Notes under the pieces: generated by a model
Told to the model about the DNA's origin: nothing
The model's database searches: none
The model's input: only the letters and a program-made list of their open reading frames with translations
NCBI GenBank assembly: GCA_022768065.1
Contig: JALELS010000023.1
Coordinates: forward strand, 26,333 to 90,332
Direction: 5' to 3'
DNA length: 64,000 bases
DNA from: Ruminococcus sp.
GTDB lineage: Bacteria; Bacillota; Clostridia; Oscillospirales; Acutalibacteraceae
Position numbers and translations under genes: made by a program
Shown: in pieces, positions 1 to 7,686 of the stretch
Numbering within the stretch: position 1 is the first letter of the stretch
Layout of the letters: every line of letters begins with the position of its first letter

Positions 1-178
1 TTACTATTTTATATTCGTCATACGGGTCAAAATACGGGCAGTATGAACCCGGTCCGCTTATAAAGCGCATAAACTCGTCCTCATCCATATTTGCGGAGCA
101 AACATACTCCTCCGAATATTCGTCATAATCGTAATATGAGCACTGTTCGCAGCAGGACGCTCTTTTTTGCTTATTCAT
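1..178 (-). CDS. DUF6472-like small acidic Cys protein, 3' end cut by window edge
   Basis: The frame opens at ATG 178-176, overlaps the stop of the upstream oxidoreductase gene by 8 bases (ATGAATAA arrangement) and stays open for 59 codons to the window edge. Cysteines are at residues 9, 10, 13, 27 and 47. An acidic D/E/Y-rich core is followed by CPYFDPYDEYK. From memory this pattern (paired N-terminal Cys, Asp/Glu-rich middle, CPYY near residue 48, ending soon after DEYKIV) is that of the ~60-residue DUF6472 proteins of Clostridia, so only a few residues are probably missing. The Cys pattern suggests metal binding, but the function is unknown. The tight overlap implies translational coupling to the FAD oxidoreductase. 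Confidence 0.6.
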   Translation of the reverse strand, partial: MNKQKRASCCEQCSYYDYDEYSEEYVCSANMDEDEFMRFISGPGSYCPYFDPYDEYKIV

Positions 179-1721
179 CTTTATCGCCTTTCTCGTGATA
201 TTCTTCGTCGGTGTTTACATTCCAGACCTCGGTTTTGTCATTTTTACCCGAAAGTATATTATCCACAGCCAAAAGCGACGTCATCATGGAATGGTCCATA
301 TTGTTATAACGGTGCTGACCGTTTCTGCCTACGCAGTAGAGATTATCAAGCTTGCTCAAATATTTTATAATTTCCGGCAGTTCGGCGTAAGAATCAAAAT
401 ATGCCGGATACGCTTTTTTCACCCTCTCGCGATGCGCGCTCAAAACCGCTCCGCAGTCGATAACGCCTATTCTGACAAGCTCGTCCGACGCCAGCGCTAT
501 GCACTCTTCCTCAGGCATATTCCAGAAGTCGTCGCCCTCGTTGCAGAAATATTCAAGCCCCAGAGAAATGGTATTTTCGGGGTCTTTTACCATATAGGGC
601 GACCAGTTGTTGAATATCTGAATTCTGCCGAGCTTTACGTTTTTATCCTGAACGTATATCCAACAGTCCGGTACAATGCCGTTTACCGTTTTTATATGGG
701 TCTTGTTTTTAAGAAGCATACGGTCAACAAGAAGCCCTACCGTAACGAAATCACGGTACGGCAGATGCTCTGCTGCGTCCTTCACCTTATCGGGAACTTT
801 TTCCCCCGAAATTCCGCCGACCAAATCCTTTAACGGCATAGACGAAAAGAAAATATCGCCCGTAAACTCCTTTTCGCCGTCGGAAGTGTCGGCGGTTACG
901 CTAAGAACCCTGTCTCCCGAAACATTTATCTTTTTCACCGAGGTGTTTTTCAGTATTTTGCCGCCGCGCTTTGTAAATTCACATGCCGCAGCCTCCCACA
1001 GCTCGCCGGGGCCGAACTTAGGATATTTAAATTCCTCTATCAGAGATGTCTCGTTGCTTTTGCCTTTATGTAAAACCGACGACAAGACCTCTTTTACGGA
1101 AAGTCCCTTGACCCTCTGAGAACCCCAATCGGCTGAGATGTCGCGCGGGTGCCTGCCCCAGAGCTTTTCGGTGTAATCCTCAAAGAACATCGAATAGAGT
1201 TTTTTGCCGAAGCGGTTTATATAAAAGTTTTCGAGAGATGTTTCGGGCTTTTTGAACATCATCGCAAAAAGATAGCTGAAACCTGCCTCAAGCGTTCTGA
1301 AAAATCCGAGATTTATGAGCGTTCCGATTTTCATGGTCACGGGGTAATCAAAAAACTTATTCAGATAATATATGCGCGACACCCTGCGGCGATAAAGCAT
1401 AACCTTATCGGTCTTTTCGGGGTCGGCGCCGCCTTTTACGAGATGCGCCTCGCGCTTTAGGAGCTTATCGTCCTTTGACGGCGCACCCTGAAGCGGCAAA
1501 ATGCTTTGCCACCACTCGTTTACACGCGGCTCTTTTGAAAAGAAACGATGACCGCCTATATCCATACGGTTGCCGTCGATATTTACCGTGCGCGAAATTC
1601 CGCCTATCGAGTCGCTCTCTTCGAGTACCGTCACGTCGTATTCGTTTTTACCTCTGCGAAGAAGCTCAAGAGCCGCCGTTATGCCGGCAGGCCCCGCTCC
1701 TATAATTACAACTTTTTTCAA
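171..1721 (-). CDS. NAD(P)/FAD-dependent oxidoreductase, protoporphyrinogen-oxidase/UDP-galactopyranose-mutase-like
   Basis: A 516-residue cytosolic flavoprotein. The Rossmann FAD-binding motif GAGPAG lies at residues 8-13, followed by an acidic end-of-strand (VLEESDSIGG) and the downstream RTVNIDGNRMDIGGHRFF segment typical of the COG1232 amine-oxidase-like group. The substrate is unknown; relatives often act on sugars or lipids in envelope synthesis. I chose the TTG at 1721 because GGGAAAGG sits 7 bases upstream and the Rossmann strand begins immediately. The longer TTG start at 1766 would lie inside the previous gene and has no ribosome site. It follows the cyclase gene by 20 bases and precedes the DUF6472 gene with an overlap. 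Confidence 0.75.
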   Translation of the reverse strand: MKKVVIIGAGPAGITAALELLRRGKNEYDVTVLEESDSIGGISRTVNIDGNRMDIGGHRFFSKEPRVNEWWQSILPLQGAPSKDDKLLKREAHLVKGGADPEKTDKVMLYRRRVSRIYYLNKFFDYPVTMKIGTLINLGFFRTLEAGFSYLFAMMFKKPETSLENFYINRFGKKLYSMFFEDYTEKLWGRHPRDISADWGSQRVKGLSVKEVLSSVLHKGKSNETSLIEEFKYPKFGPGELWEAAACEFTKRGGKILKNTSVKKINVSGDRVLSVTADTSDGEKEFTGDIFFSSMPLKDLVGGISGEKVPDKVKDAAEHLPYRDFVTVGLLVDRMLLKNKTHIKTVNGIVPDCWIYVQDKNVKLGRIQIFNNWSPYMVKDPENTISLGLEYFCNEGDDFWNMPEEECIALASDELVRIGVIDCGAVLSAHRERVKKAYPAYFDSYAELPEIIKYLSKLDNLYCVGRNGQHRYNNMDHSMMTSLLAVDNILSGKNDKTEVWNVNTDEEYHEKGDKDE

Positions 1722-1741
1722 ATTAAAACCTTTCCCGGAAT

Positions 1742-2356
1742 TTACGCTTCCGGCTTGCCGCTCCAAAATACATAATCGGTTATGAGCAGTGCCCTTACGG
1801 GAGACGCCTCTGCCGACTCTATTTTTAACGGCGGCGCTATCAGAAAATACTCTCCGTTTTTGACATTTGATAAATCGAGTCCCTCGAGAATAACTATATT
1901 TTGCCCGAGAAGAGCCTTATGAGTCTCATAATTTTCGCTCTGCGGCGGCTCGACGTCAAGCCCGTCGGTGCCGACAAGCTTGTATCCGAGGTATGCCATG
2001 GCGTCGGCGGCGCTGCGATGTATAAACGCCCTGCCCCCGGACTTTAAAAGTAACCGCTCGGTCTTGCGCGGAAAATACTCCTCAACCACGGAACCGGTTA
2101 TGATTCCCGGCGAAACCTCAAGCACGGTGCAAGGCCCTATAAAGGCGTCGGCCTTTACCCTGTCGATTCCGTCGGCACCGTCGAGAAAATGCAGCGGTGC
2201 GTCCATATGAGTTCCGTTGTGAAGCCCCATACTGATGGCATTGAGATTGTATCTGTCCCCGTTTTTCATGGAAGCCAGACTTGTAAGCTCCGGAACGGGA
2301 TCGCCCTCGTAAACCTCTGCCGACAAAATTTCATTTGTAATATCTGTTATTCTCAT
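1742..2356 (-). CDS. Cyclase family protein (kynurenine formamidase-like metal hydrolase)
   Basis: 204 residues, full length for the Cyclase family (PF04199). The family metal-binding signature HNGTHMDAPLH is at residues 46-56 (the H-x-G-T-H-x-D-x-P-x-H motif). Members hydrolyse amide or ester substrates such as N-formylkynurenine or isatin, using divalent metal. The true substrate cannot be read from the sequence, and no tryptophan catabolic genes are nearby. The start is ATG with GGAGATACGG just upstream. It sits between a PNPOx-like gene and an FAD oxidoreductase in a minus-strand run. Confidence 0.8.
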   Translation of the reverse strand: MRITDITNEILSAEVYEGDPVPELTSLASMKNGDRYNLNAISMGLHNGTHMDAPLHFLDGADGIDRVKADAFIGPCTVLEVSPGIITGSVVEEYFPRKTERLLLKSGGRAFIHRSAADAMAYLGYKLVGTDGLDVEPPQSENYETHKALLGQNIVILEGLDLSNVKNGEYFLIAPPLKIESAEASPVRALLITDYVFWSGKPEA

Positions 2357-2382
2357 CGCCGTATCTCCTTTTTCGGAGTTTG

Positions 2383-2850
2383 TTATGCGTTCGGTTTTTT
2401 ACGTCTTGCCTTGCCGGTTATCCTCTCTATGGTGACAGCCCAAACGGCTGTTCTGCCGCCCCATTCGCTTATGTACTTTTCGCCCTCTTTTATAAAATCG
2501 GGGCTGTATTTTTCCACGAGCAGTAAAAGAGCATGCGCTTTATTTTTCTCTTCCTGTTTTGCCGTTCCGAACACTACCGCACTCTCGTATTCGGTGCTGA
2601 ATTTTTCGGGCAAAAGATGCGTTTTACCGACAGACGTAAAACACACCTTGGGATTTCTTCGGATATTTTCGGCTTTCAGACCGCCCTCGGGAGTACCGTG
2701 AAAGTAGATTTTATCGCCTTCGACGGCATAATTTACCGGCACCGCATAAGGGTAGCCGTCCTCGCATACGGTCGCGACAAAGCCGTATTCACCGTTTTTG
2801 AGTATATCATAAGCTTCGTTTTCGCTTATCTGCCTGTCTTTTCTTCTCAT
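2383..2850 (-). CDS. Pyridoxamine 5'-phosphate oxidase family protein (NimA-like flavin-binding split barrel)
   Basis: 155 residues. The N-terminal RRKDRQISENEAYDIL, then GFVATVCEDGYPYAVPVNY and KIYFHGTPEGGLKAENI are the conserved pieces of the small FMN-binding PNPOx/NimA group found throughout Clostridia. Members bind FMN or another cofactor and are often annotated as 5-nitroimidazole resistance-like, but the physiological reaction is generally unknown. It is not a true PdxH: it is short and lacks the PLP-binding C-terminal part. It is spaced 26 bases upstream of the cyclase gene on the same strand. The C-terminal tail is Lys/Arg-rich (KARRKKPNA). Confidence 0.8.
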   Translation of the reverse strand: MRRKDRQISENEAYDILKNGEYGFVATVCEDGYPYAVPVNYAVEGDKIYFHGTPEGGLKAENIRRNPKVCFTSVGKTHLLPEKFSTEYESAVVFGTAKQEEKNKAHALLLLVEKYSPDFIKEGEKYISEWGGRTAVWAVTIERITGKARRKKPNA

Positions 2851-2892
2851 ATTTTACCTCCCGAACGATAAAACCGCGGTTTCAGCGGAATC

Positions 2893-4092
2893 TTATCTTT
2901 TTTCGTTTTTTCTTATTATTTGAGCCACACATTCAACGTGATTTGTGTGCGGAAACATATCGACCGGCTGTATTTTTTTGACCTTATATCCGTTTCTGAC
3001 AAGAAACATAAGATCTCTTGCCAGCGTTTCGGGATTGCACGACACATACACAACGGTTTTCGGCGCGAGCTTTACAACCGATTTCAAAAACTTTACCGTA
3101 CTGCCGCTGCGCGGAGGATCCATTATAACAACATCGTATTTCTCGTTTGAAGAAGCGGCGTCCGCCAAAAACTCGCCGGCGTCCGCATTGTAAAACTCCG
3201 TATTTTCGGCGGAATTGAGCTTTGCATTTACGCGCGCGTCTTTTACGGCGTCGGGATTAAGCTCCACGCCCACTACCCTCGCGGCTTTCGGGGAGGCAAA
3301 AATTCCTATTGTTCCCGTGCCGCAGTAGGCGTCTATAACCTTTTCTTTGCCCGTAAGCCCGGCAAATTCGAGCGCCGTATTATACAGAACCTCGGTCTGT
3401 ACGGGGTTTATCTGATAAAACGCTTTCGGCGAAATTCTGAAAACGAAATCACCGAGATTTTCGGTTATACAGCCGTCGCCGAAAAGGACCTCGCTCCTGT
3501 CGCCGAGAACCATACTTGTTTTTTGATTGTTTACGTTTTGCACTATGGTGGTAATTTCCGGGCGAATTTTCAAAAGGGTTGCTATAAAATCCTTTTTCTT
3601 CGGGAAATCCCTTGTCCCGGTAACGAGCACCACCATTACCTGACCGCTTCTGAAGCCGCGCTTTACAAGCACATGGCGCAAAAATCCCTTGCCCGTATCC
3701 TCATTGTAAGGGCGCAGCTTAAAGTTTTTCAAAAGGCGGCGCACCGTGCCTATTATCTCGTCCGCTTTTTCGTCCTCTGTCATACAGGTTGTAACGGGAA
3801 CTATCTTGTGCGACGACGACTGATATACGCCCGAAATTATATTGCTGTGCCTGTCAAGAGCGAAAGCCGCCTGAACCTTATTGCGATAGTGATAAGGATT
3901 TTCCATTCCTATAATCTCGCCGACGCGGCAGAATTTTCCGAGCAGCCTTATGCACTTTACCTGCTTATATCGCAGCTGCTGCTCATATGTTAAATTCTGG
4001 AGCTGGCACCCGCCGCATTTTTTATACAGAGGGCAGCTTCCCGGTTTAATGCCGCTTTTATTTTTGCTGTTTGACTTTTTCTTCTCGGGCAT
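2893..4092 (-). CDS. rlmD: 23S rRNA (uracil-C5)-methyltransferase, RlmD/RlmCD family
   Basis: 399 residues. An N-terminal 4Fe-4S site is formed by Cys20, Cys26, Cys29 (CPLYKKCGGC) and probably Cys103. A SAM-binding region (VIDAYCGTGTIG) and motif MDPPRSG follow, and the catalytic cysteine lies in VSCNPETL, about residue 352. The family methylates C5 of uridine in 23S rRNA (U1939, or U747 plus U1939 in Gram-positives). The protein starts directly at the Fe-S segment, so the N-terminal TRAM domain of many homologues is missing; such shorter forms are known. The exact target uridine cannot be decided here. It is the first gene of the minus-strand run. Confidence 0.85.
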   Translation of the reverse strand: MPEKKKSNSKNKSGIKPGSCPLYKKCGGCQLQNLTYEQQLRYKQVKCIRLLGKFCRVGEIIGMENPYHYRNKVQAAFALDRHSNIISGVYQSSSHKIVPVTTCMTEDEKADEIIGTVRRLLKNFKLRPYNEDTGKGFLRHVLVKRGFRSGQVMVVLVTGTRDFPKKKDFIATLLKIRPEITTIVQNVNNQKTSMVLGDRSEVLFGDGCITENLGDFVFRISPKAFYQINPVQTEVLYNTALEFAGLTGKEKVIDAYCGTGTIGIFASPKAARVVGVELNPDAVKDARVNAKLNSAENTEFYNADAGEFLADAASSNEKYDVVIMDPPRSGSTVKFLKSVVKLAPKTVVYVSCNPETLARDLMFLVRNGYKVKKIQPVDMFPHTNHVECVAQIIRKNEKR

Positions 4093-4192
4093 TTTAAAAG
4101 CTCCCTCACGTTATATTTAAATAGTATTGTAGCATAATATTGTATTCTTTTCAACACGGTGTTCTACGGAGGCAAAAGAATGTAATAAAGTC

Positions 4193-4221
4193 TTGACAAA
4201 GCTATACCGTTCTGTTAGAAT
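4193..4221 (+). promoter_or_regulatory. Sigma-A promoter of the rplU-prp-rpmA operon
   Basis: TTGACA at 4193-4198 and TAGAAT at 4216-4221 with a 17-base spacer. The start of transcription is expected near 4228, giving a leader of about 87 nt before rplU. This is a near-consensus promoter, as expected for a ribosomal protein operon. Confidence 0.85.
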
Positions 4222-4227
4222 ATCATA

Positions 4228-4314
4228 GCCGCATATTAGGGGGCAGTATGTCCGCATACTACTAAGCGAAGTTTCCGCCTCCGATAGCGAGTCTATATTA
4301 AGGCAGGTAAAAAA
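4228..4314 (+). ncRNA. Candidate L21 (rplU) leader RNA
   Basis: The ~87-nt untranslated leader between the promoter and rplU is G/C-rich compared with its flanks. It contains the hairpin AGTATG-tccg-CATACT (about 4245-4260), a gggggc/gcctcc complementary pair bridging that hairpin, and a second short helix ahead of the start codon. Firmicute rplU operons commonly carry an autoregulatory L21 leader in this position. The location and size fit that class, but I have not aligned it to a covariance model. Confidence 0.5.
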
Positions 4315-4626
4315 ATGTACGCAATAATCGAAACAGGCGGCAAGCAGTATAAAGTCGAAAAAGGCGACGTTATATTTGTTGAAAAGCTTGCAGCAGACGA
4401 AAATGCCGATATTACTTTTGACAAAGTAATCGCAGTCGGCGGCGACGACGGTCTCAAAGTCGGTGCACCCTATGTTGACGGTGCTTCGGTAAGCGCTAAA
4501 GTGCTTAAAAACGGCAAGAGCAAAAAGGTCGTTGTTTTCACCTACAAACCCAAAAAGAACGAGAAACGCAAGATGGGTCATCGTCAGCCGTACACCAAGG
4601 TTGAAATAGCCGACATCAAAGCGTAA
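4315..4626 (+). CDS. rplU: 50S ribosomal protein L21
   Basis: 103 residues, the standard length. It begins [18 protein letters not shown] and contains the C-terminal [19 protein letters not shown] stretch diagnostic of L21, which binds 23S rRNA in the large subunit. GGCAGG lies upstream of the ATG. It is first in the classic Firmicute order rplU-prp-rpmA. Confidence 0.98.
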   Translation: MYAIIETGGKQYKVEKGDVIFVEKLAADENADITFDKVIAVGGDDGLKVGAPYVDGASVSAKVLKNGKSKKVVVFTYKPKKNEKRKMGHRQPYTKVEIADIKA

Positions 4627-4631
4627 GTAAA

Positions 4632-4949
4632 ATGATAACCGCAAAATTCGTTTATTCGGGCGACGTTATCACGGGGTTTTCCGTATCGGGCCATTCCGGC
4701 AGCGCCGAAAGAGGCAAAGATATAATTTGCTCGGCGGTTTCGTCGGCAGCTTATATGACGGTCAATACGCTGACCGAAATAATGCTGTTAAATCCCGAAA
4801 TAACCGAAAAAGACGGTTTTCTCGGAATTCGCCTTACACAAAAAGAGGCTGCGGCGGCAAATGACCTTTTACGGGGCTTTGAGCTGCATTTAAAAGAGCT
4901 TTCCGAGATTTATCCGAATTACATCAAAATTGAAAGAGGTGCTGAATAA
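4632..4949 (+). CDS. prp: Ribosomal-processing cysteine protease Prp (YsxB family)
   Basis: 105 residues. Catalytic His21 and Cys33 are visible in [18 protein letters not shown], the Prp signature. Prp removes the N-terminal extension of ribosomal protein L27 in Firmicutes, exposing the residues that reach the peptidyl transferase centre. Its presumed substrate is encoded immediately downstream, overlapping by one base. It starts 5 bases after rplU. Confidence 0.95.
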   Translation: MITAKFVYSGDVITGFSVSGHSGSAERGKDIICSAVSSAAYMTVNTLTEIMLLNPEITEKDGFLGIRLTQKEAAAANDLLRGFELHLKELSEIYPNYIKIERGAE

Positions 4950-5233
4950 TGCTTAAAATAAACATCCAGTTGTTCGCTCATAAAAAAGGTATGGGTTCTA
5001 CAAAGAACGGCCGTGATTCTGAATCCAAGAGACTCGGCGTTAAGCGTGCGGACGGTCAGTTCGTTCTCGCAGGCAACATCCTTGTTAAACAGCGCGGAAC
5101 TCACATTCATCCCGGTACAAACGTAGGCAAGGGCTCTGACGATACCCTTTTCGCTAAGGTTGACGGTACCGTTAAGTTTGAGAGACTCGGCAAAGACCGC
5201 AAAAAGGTCAGCGTTTACGAAGTTGAGCAGTAA
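4949..5233 (+). CDS. rpmA: 50S ribosomal protein L27 with cleavable N-terminal extension
   Basis: 94 residues. It starts [20 protein letters not shown]; the segment up to Phe9 matches the Firmicute Prp cleavage extension (INIQLF followed by AHKKG). The remainder carries the usual [17 protein letters not shown] body of L27. Its ATG overlaps the TAA of prp by one base, so translation is coupled. A terminator follows. Confidence 0.97.
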   Translation: MLKINIQLFAHKKGMGSTKNGRDSESKRLGVKRADGQFVLAGNILVKQRGTHIHPGTNVGKGSDDTLFAKVDGTVKFERLGKDRKKVSVYEVEQ

Positions 5234-5248
5234 TTTTTAAAAGTTATA

Positions 5249-5277
5249 AAAAAGGCAGGTTTACCTGCCTTTTTTTG
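5249..5277 (+). terminator. Terminator of rplU-prp-rpmA
   Basis: AAAGGCAGGT-tt-ACCTGCCTTTTTTT: a 10-bp perfect stem (5251-5260 with 5263-5272) followed by a T run, 20 bases after the rpmA stop. Confidence 0.95.
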
Positions 5278-5402
5278 TTACCCGTTACAAGTGCCCGTAA
5301 GAAGCAGTTATATACATAATACGCAATATATGGGTATTGATTTTTCAAAATGAAACATTTATACTACAATAAGATTATTTTCGATACTGCGAAGGACTGA
5401 TT

Positions 5403-6518
5403 ATGAATATGAATTTTACCGCTCCGTGCATATTCGGGCTTGAAAGCCTTGTTTCGGACGAACTTAAAAAGATGGGGGCGGAAAACGTCGCCGCCGAAAA
5501 CGGAAGAGTGTTCTTTTCGGGGGACGAATATTTAGCTGCACGCGCAAATCTGCGTTCAAGATTTTCCGAACGCATAATGATAGTGGTAGGCTCTTTTGAA
5601 GCTCATTCGTTTGAAGAGCTTTTTGAGGCCACAAAGGCACTCCCGTGGGAAAATTTCATAGGAGAATTTGACGAATTCCCCGTTAAAGGCCACAGCGTAA
5701 ATTCAGACCTTTTCAGCGTCAGCGACTGCCAATCGATAATTAAGAAAGCAATAGTCGAGAGACTTAAAACAAAATACAACGTACAATGGTTTGAGGAAAC
5801 CGGCGTAAAATTCCAGATAGATTTTTCCATAATGAAAAACAAGGTTCACCTGATGATAGACACTACCGGTACGGGGCTGCACAAGCGCGGATATCGCCCG
5901 GTTGCAAACGAAGCGCCTATCAAAGAGACTCTTGCGGCGGCAATGTGTGCCCTGTCGCATCTGCGCCCGTACCATACCCTCTACGACCCGATGTGCGGTT
6001 CCGGCACGATTCTTATAGAGGGCGCAATGCTTGTACACAATATAGCGCCGGGGCTCAAACGCCATTTCGCATCGGAGAGATTTCCGTTTATCCAGTATGA
6101 AATCTGGGAGAGCGAACGTGAAAAAGCCGAGAGCGAAATTATAACCGAAAGCGACTTTAAAGCATACGGCTTTGATATAAACAGGCAAACTCTTGAAACG
6201 GCAAGGGAGAACGCGATTCGCGCGGGAGTTGCCGACAAAATCGAGTTTGCGCGCGCAGACATAAGAGATTTTGCGCCGAGATCCGAAAAAGGCACGGTGA
6301 TAACTAATCCGCCTTACGGTGAAAGAATGCTGTCACAAAAGGAGGTAGACGATTTAATACGGTCAATGGGAAGAGTTTTTCCGAGAAAGCACGGTTGGTC
6401 GTACAGCATAATAAGCCCGTCGGAGACTTTTGAAGAGTCCTTCGGCAGGAAAGCGGATAAACGCCGTAAACTTTACAACGGCATGATTAAATGCCAACTG
6501 TATTTTTACTTTAAATAA
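5403..6518 (+). CDS. THUMP-domain class I SAM-dependent RNA methyltransferase (RlmL/YpsC-like)
   Basis: 371 residues. The N-terminal ~160 residues form a ferredoxin-like plus THUMP RNA-binding region. The SAM motif DPMCGSGT lies at 195-202 and the amino-methyltransferase motif NPPYGER at 302-308. COG0116 members N2-methylate guanosine in 23S rRNA (G2445 in E. coli RlmL). This single-domain form matches the Firmicute YpsC group, whose exact target is less certain. The start is ATG 5403 with GAAGGA upstream. The gene stands alone between two non-coding gaps. Confidence 0.85.
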   Translation: MNMNFTAPCIFGLESLVSDELKKMGAENVAAENGRVFFSGDEYLAARANLRSRFSERIMIVVGSFEAHSFEELFEATKALPWENFIGEFDEFPVKGHSVNSDLFSVSDCQSIIKKAIVERLKTKYNVQWFEETGVKFQIDFSIMKNKVHLMIDTTGTGLHKRGYRPVANEAPIKETLAAAMCALSHLRPYHTLYDPMCGSGTILIEGAMLVHNIAPGLKRHFASERFPFIQYEIWESEREKAESEIITESDFKAYGFDINRQTLETARENAIRAGVADKIEFARADIRDFAPRSEKGTVITNPPYGERMLSQKEVDDLIRSMGRVFPRKHGWSYSIISPSETFEESFGRKADKRRKLYNGMIKCQLYFYFK

Positions 6519-6576
6519 TAGTTATAAGTGCTGTGCCGTTTTTCAGACGCGGTACGGTGCAATAAAGGAAGTCATT

Positions 6577-7542
6577 ATGAAACATATATTTATAATCAAT
6601 CCGACTGCCGGTAAAGGGAGAGCCGCAAAGAAAATAATTCCCGTTATCAACAGTTACTGTAAAACACACAAGCTGGAATCACAGCTTTACGTCACCAAAT
6701 TCAGCGGCGACGGAATGAAATACGTTGAAAAAATCGCAAAACGAGGAGATCCGGTAAGATTTTATTCCTGCGGCGGCGACGGCACCCTGTATGAGGTCAT
6801 AAACGGAGCTTACAAATACCCGAACGCAGAAGTCGCCTCACTGCCGTTAGGCTCCGGCAACGATTTTGCGAGACTTTTCGGCAAAGCAAAAGACCTTACA
6901 GACCTTGATTCTCAGGTAAACGGCACGGTACATAAGCTCGATCTCATTAAGTGCGGCGACAAGGTAGCGGTTAACCAATGCTCCATGGGCATTGACGCAG
7001 AGGTCTGTGCAAAGCAGGCATATTTCAAAAAAATTCCGGCGCTCACCGGCGAAGCCGCCTACACGGCGTCACTCCTCTACTGCCTCGGAAAACGCCTTAA
7101 CAGCGACTTCAAAATAACCATTGACGACGACAAGGTCATAGAGGGAAAAATGCTGTTTGCGCTCTGCGGAAATTCGCGCTGGTACGGCGGAGGATATATG
7201 GGCGCGCCGAAAGCCATTCCCGACGACGGTCTGCTCGATTTCATAATAGTGCGCAAAACCGTGGGCAGATTAAAGCTTGCAGGGCTCATAAACGCCTACA
7301 AGCGCGGCGAACATCTCGATTGGGATTTCACTACATTCCTGCGCGGCAAAAAGATGCACATAGAGAGCAAAGAACCCGCCGCGGTAAACGTTGACGGCGA
7401 ATGTGAATATGTGACGGAGAGTACGTTTGAAATTTTGCCGTCGGCTTTGAATTTTGTAATTCCGGTAAATTCCGCTTTTTACGAAAATGTAGGCCGTCCA
7501 TCTCCCGAAGAAGACGAAAAAGAGCCTGCCGCAGCGCTTTAA
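6577..7542 (+). CDS. Diacylglycerol/lipid kinase family protein (YegS/BmrU-like)
   Basis: 321 residues. IINPTAGKGRAAKKI is at the N-terminus, the nucleotide-binding GGDGT at 66-70 and GSGNDFAR at 92-99; these are the hallmarks of the DAGK catalytic domain. The family phosphorylates diacylglycerol, sphingosine or related lipids at the inner membrane face and recycles DAG in Gram-positives. The C-terminal ~20 residues are an acidic tail. It has no obvious operon partner: a promoter and a terminator lie directly downstream, before the MFS gene. Confidence 0.85.
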   Translation: MKHIFIINPTAGKGRAAKKIIPVINSYCKTHKLESQLYVTKFSGDGMKYVEKIAKRGDPVRFYSCGGDGTLYEVINGAYKYPNAEVASLPLGSGNDFARLFGKAKDLTDLDSQVNGTVHKLDLIKCGDKVAVNQCSMGIDAEVCAKQAYFKKIPALTGEAAYTASLLYCLGKRLNSDFKITIDDDKVIEGKMLFALCGNSRWYGGGYMGAPKAIPDDGLLDFIIVRKTVGRLKLAGLINAYKRGEHLDWDFTTFLRGKKMHIESKEPAAVNVDGECEYVTESTFEILPSALNFVIPVNSAFYENVGRPSPEEDEKEPAAAL

Positions 7543-7591
7543 CGCCTTAGAAATGTAAAATTTTCACTGCTGTTTTTGTAAAATATATCAG

Positions 7592-7620
7592 TTGAATTGT
7601 GTTGTTATTTAAGATATAAT
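7592..7620 (+). promoter_or_regulatory. Sigma-A promoter upstream of the GPH transporter gene
   Basis: TTGAAT (7592-7597), a 17-base spacer and a perfect TATAAT (7615-7620). Transcription would start near 7627, only about 9 bases before the terminator-like hairpin at 7636. Confidence 0.8.
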
Positions 7621-7635
7621 TCTTGTTATGTCTGT

Positions 7636-7670
7636 GAAGGGTGCTGGCACTTCGGCACCCTTCCTTTTTT
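7636..7670 (+). terminator. Intrinsic terminator or attenuator between promoter and transporter gene
   Basis: GAAGGGTGC (7636-7644) pairs perfectly with GCACCCTTC (7655-7663), and CTTTTTT follows directly. It lies after the near-perfect promoter and ends 4 bases before the AAGGAGGT ribosome site of the next gene. It therefore interrupts the leader of that gene rather than ending dagK mRNA in a simple way. Confidence 0.85.
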
Positions 7671-7686
7671 ATTAAGGAGGTCTTTT

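Noticed and set aside
195..833. 212-codon plus-strand frame opposite the FAD oxidoreductase
   Set aside because: Antisense shadow: no ribosome site, no family likeness, and the minus frame carries clear FAD motifs.
4117..4644. 175-codon minus-strand frame covering the rplU promoter, leader and gene
   Set aside because: Antisense to a certain ribosomal protein gene; hydrophobic Phe/Cys-rich composition is the usual reverse-complement artefact.
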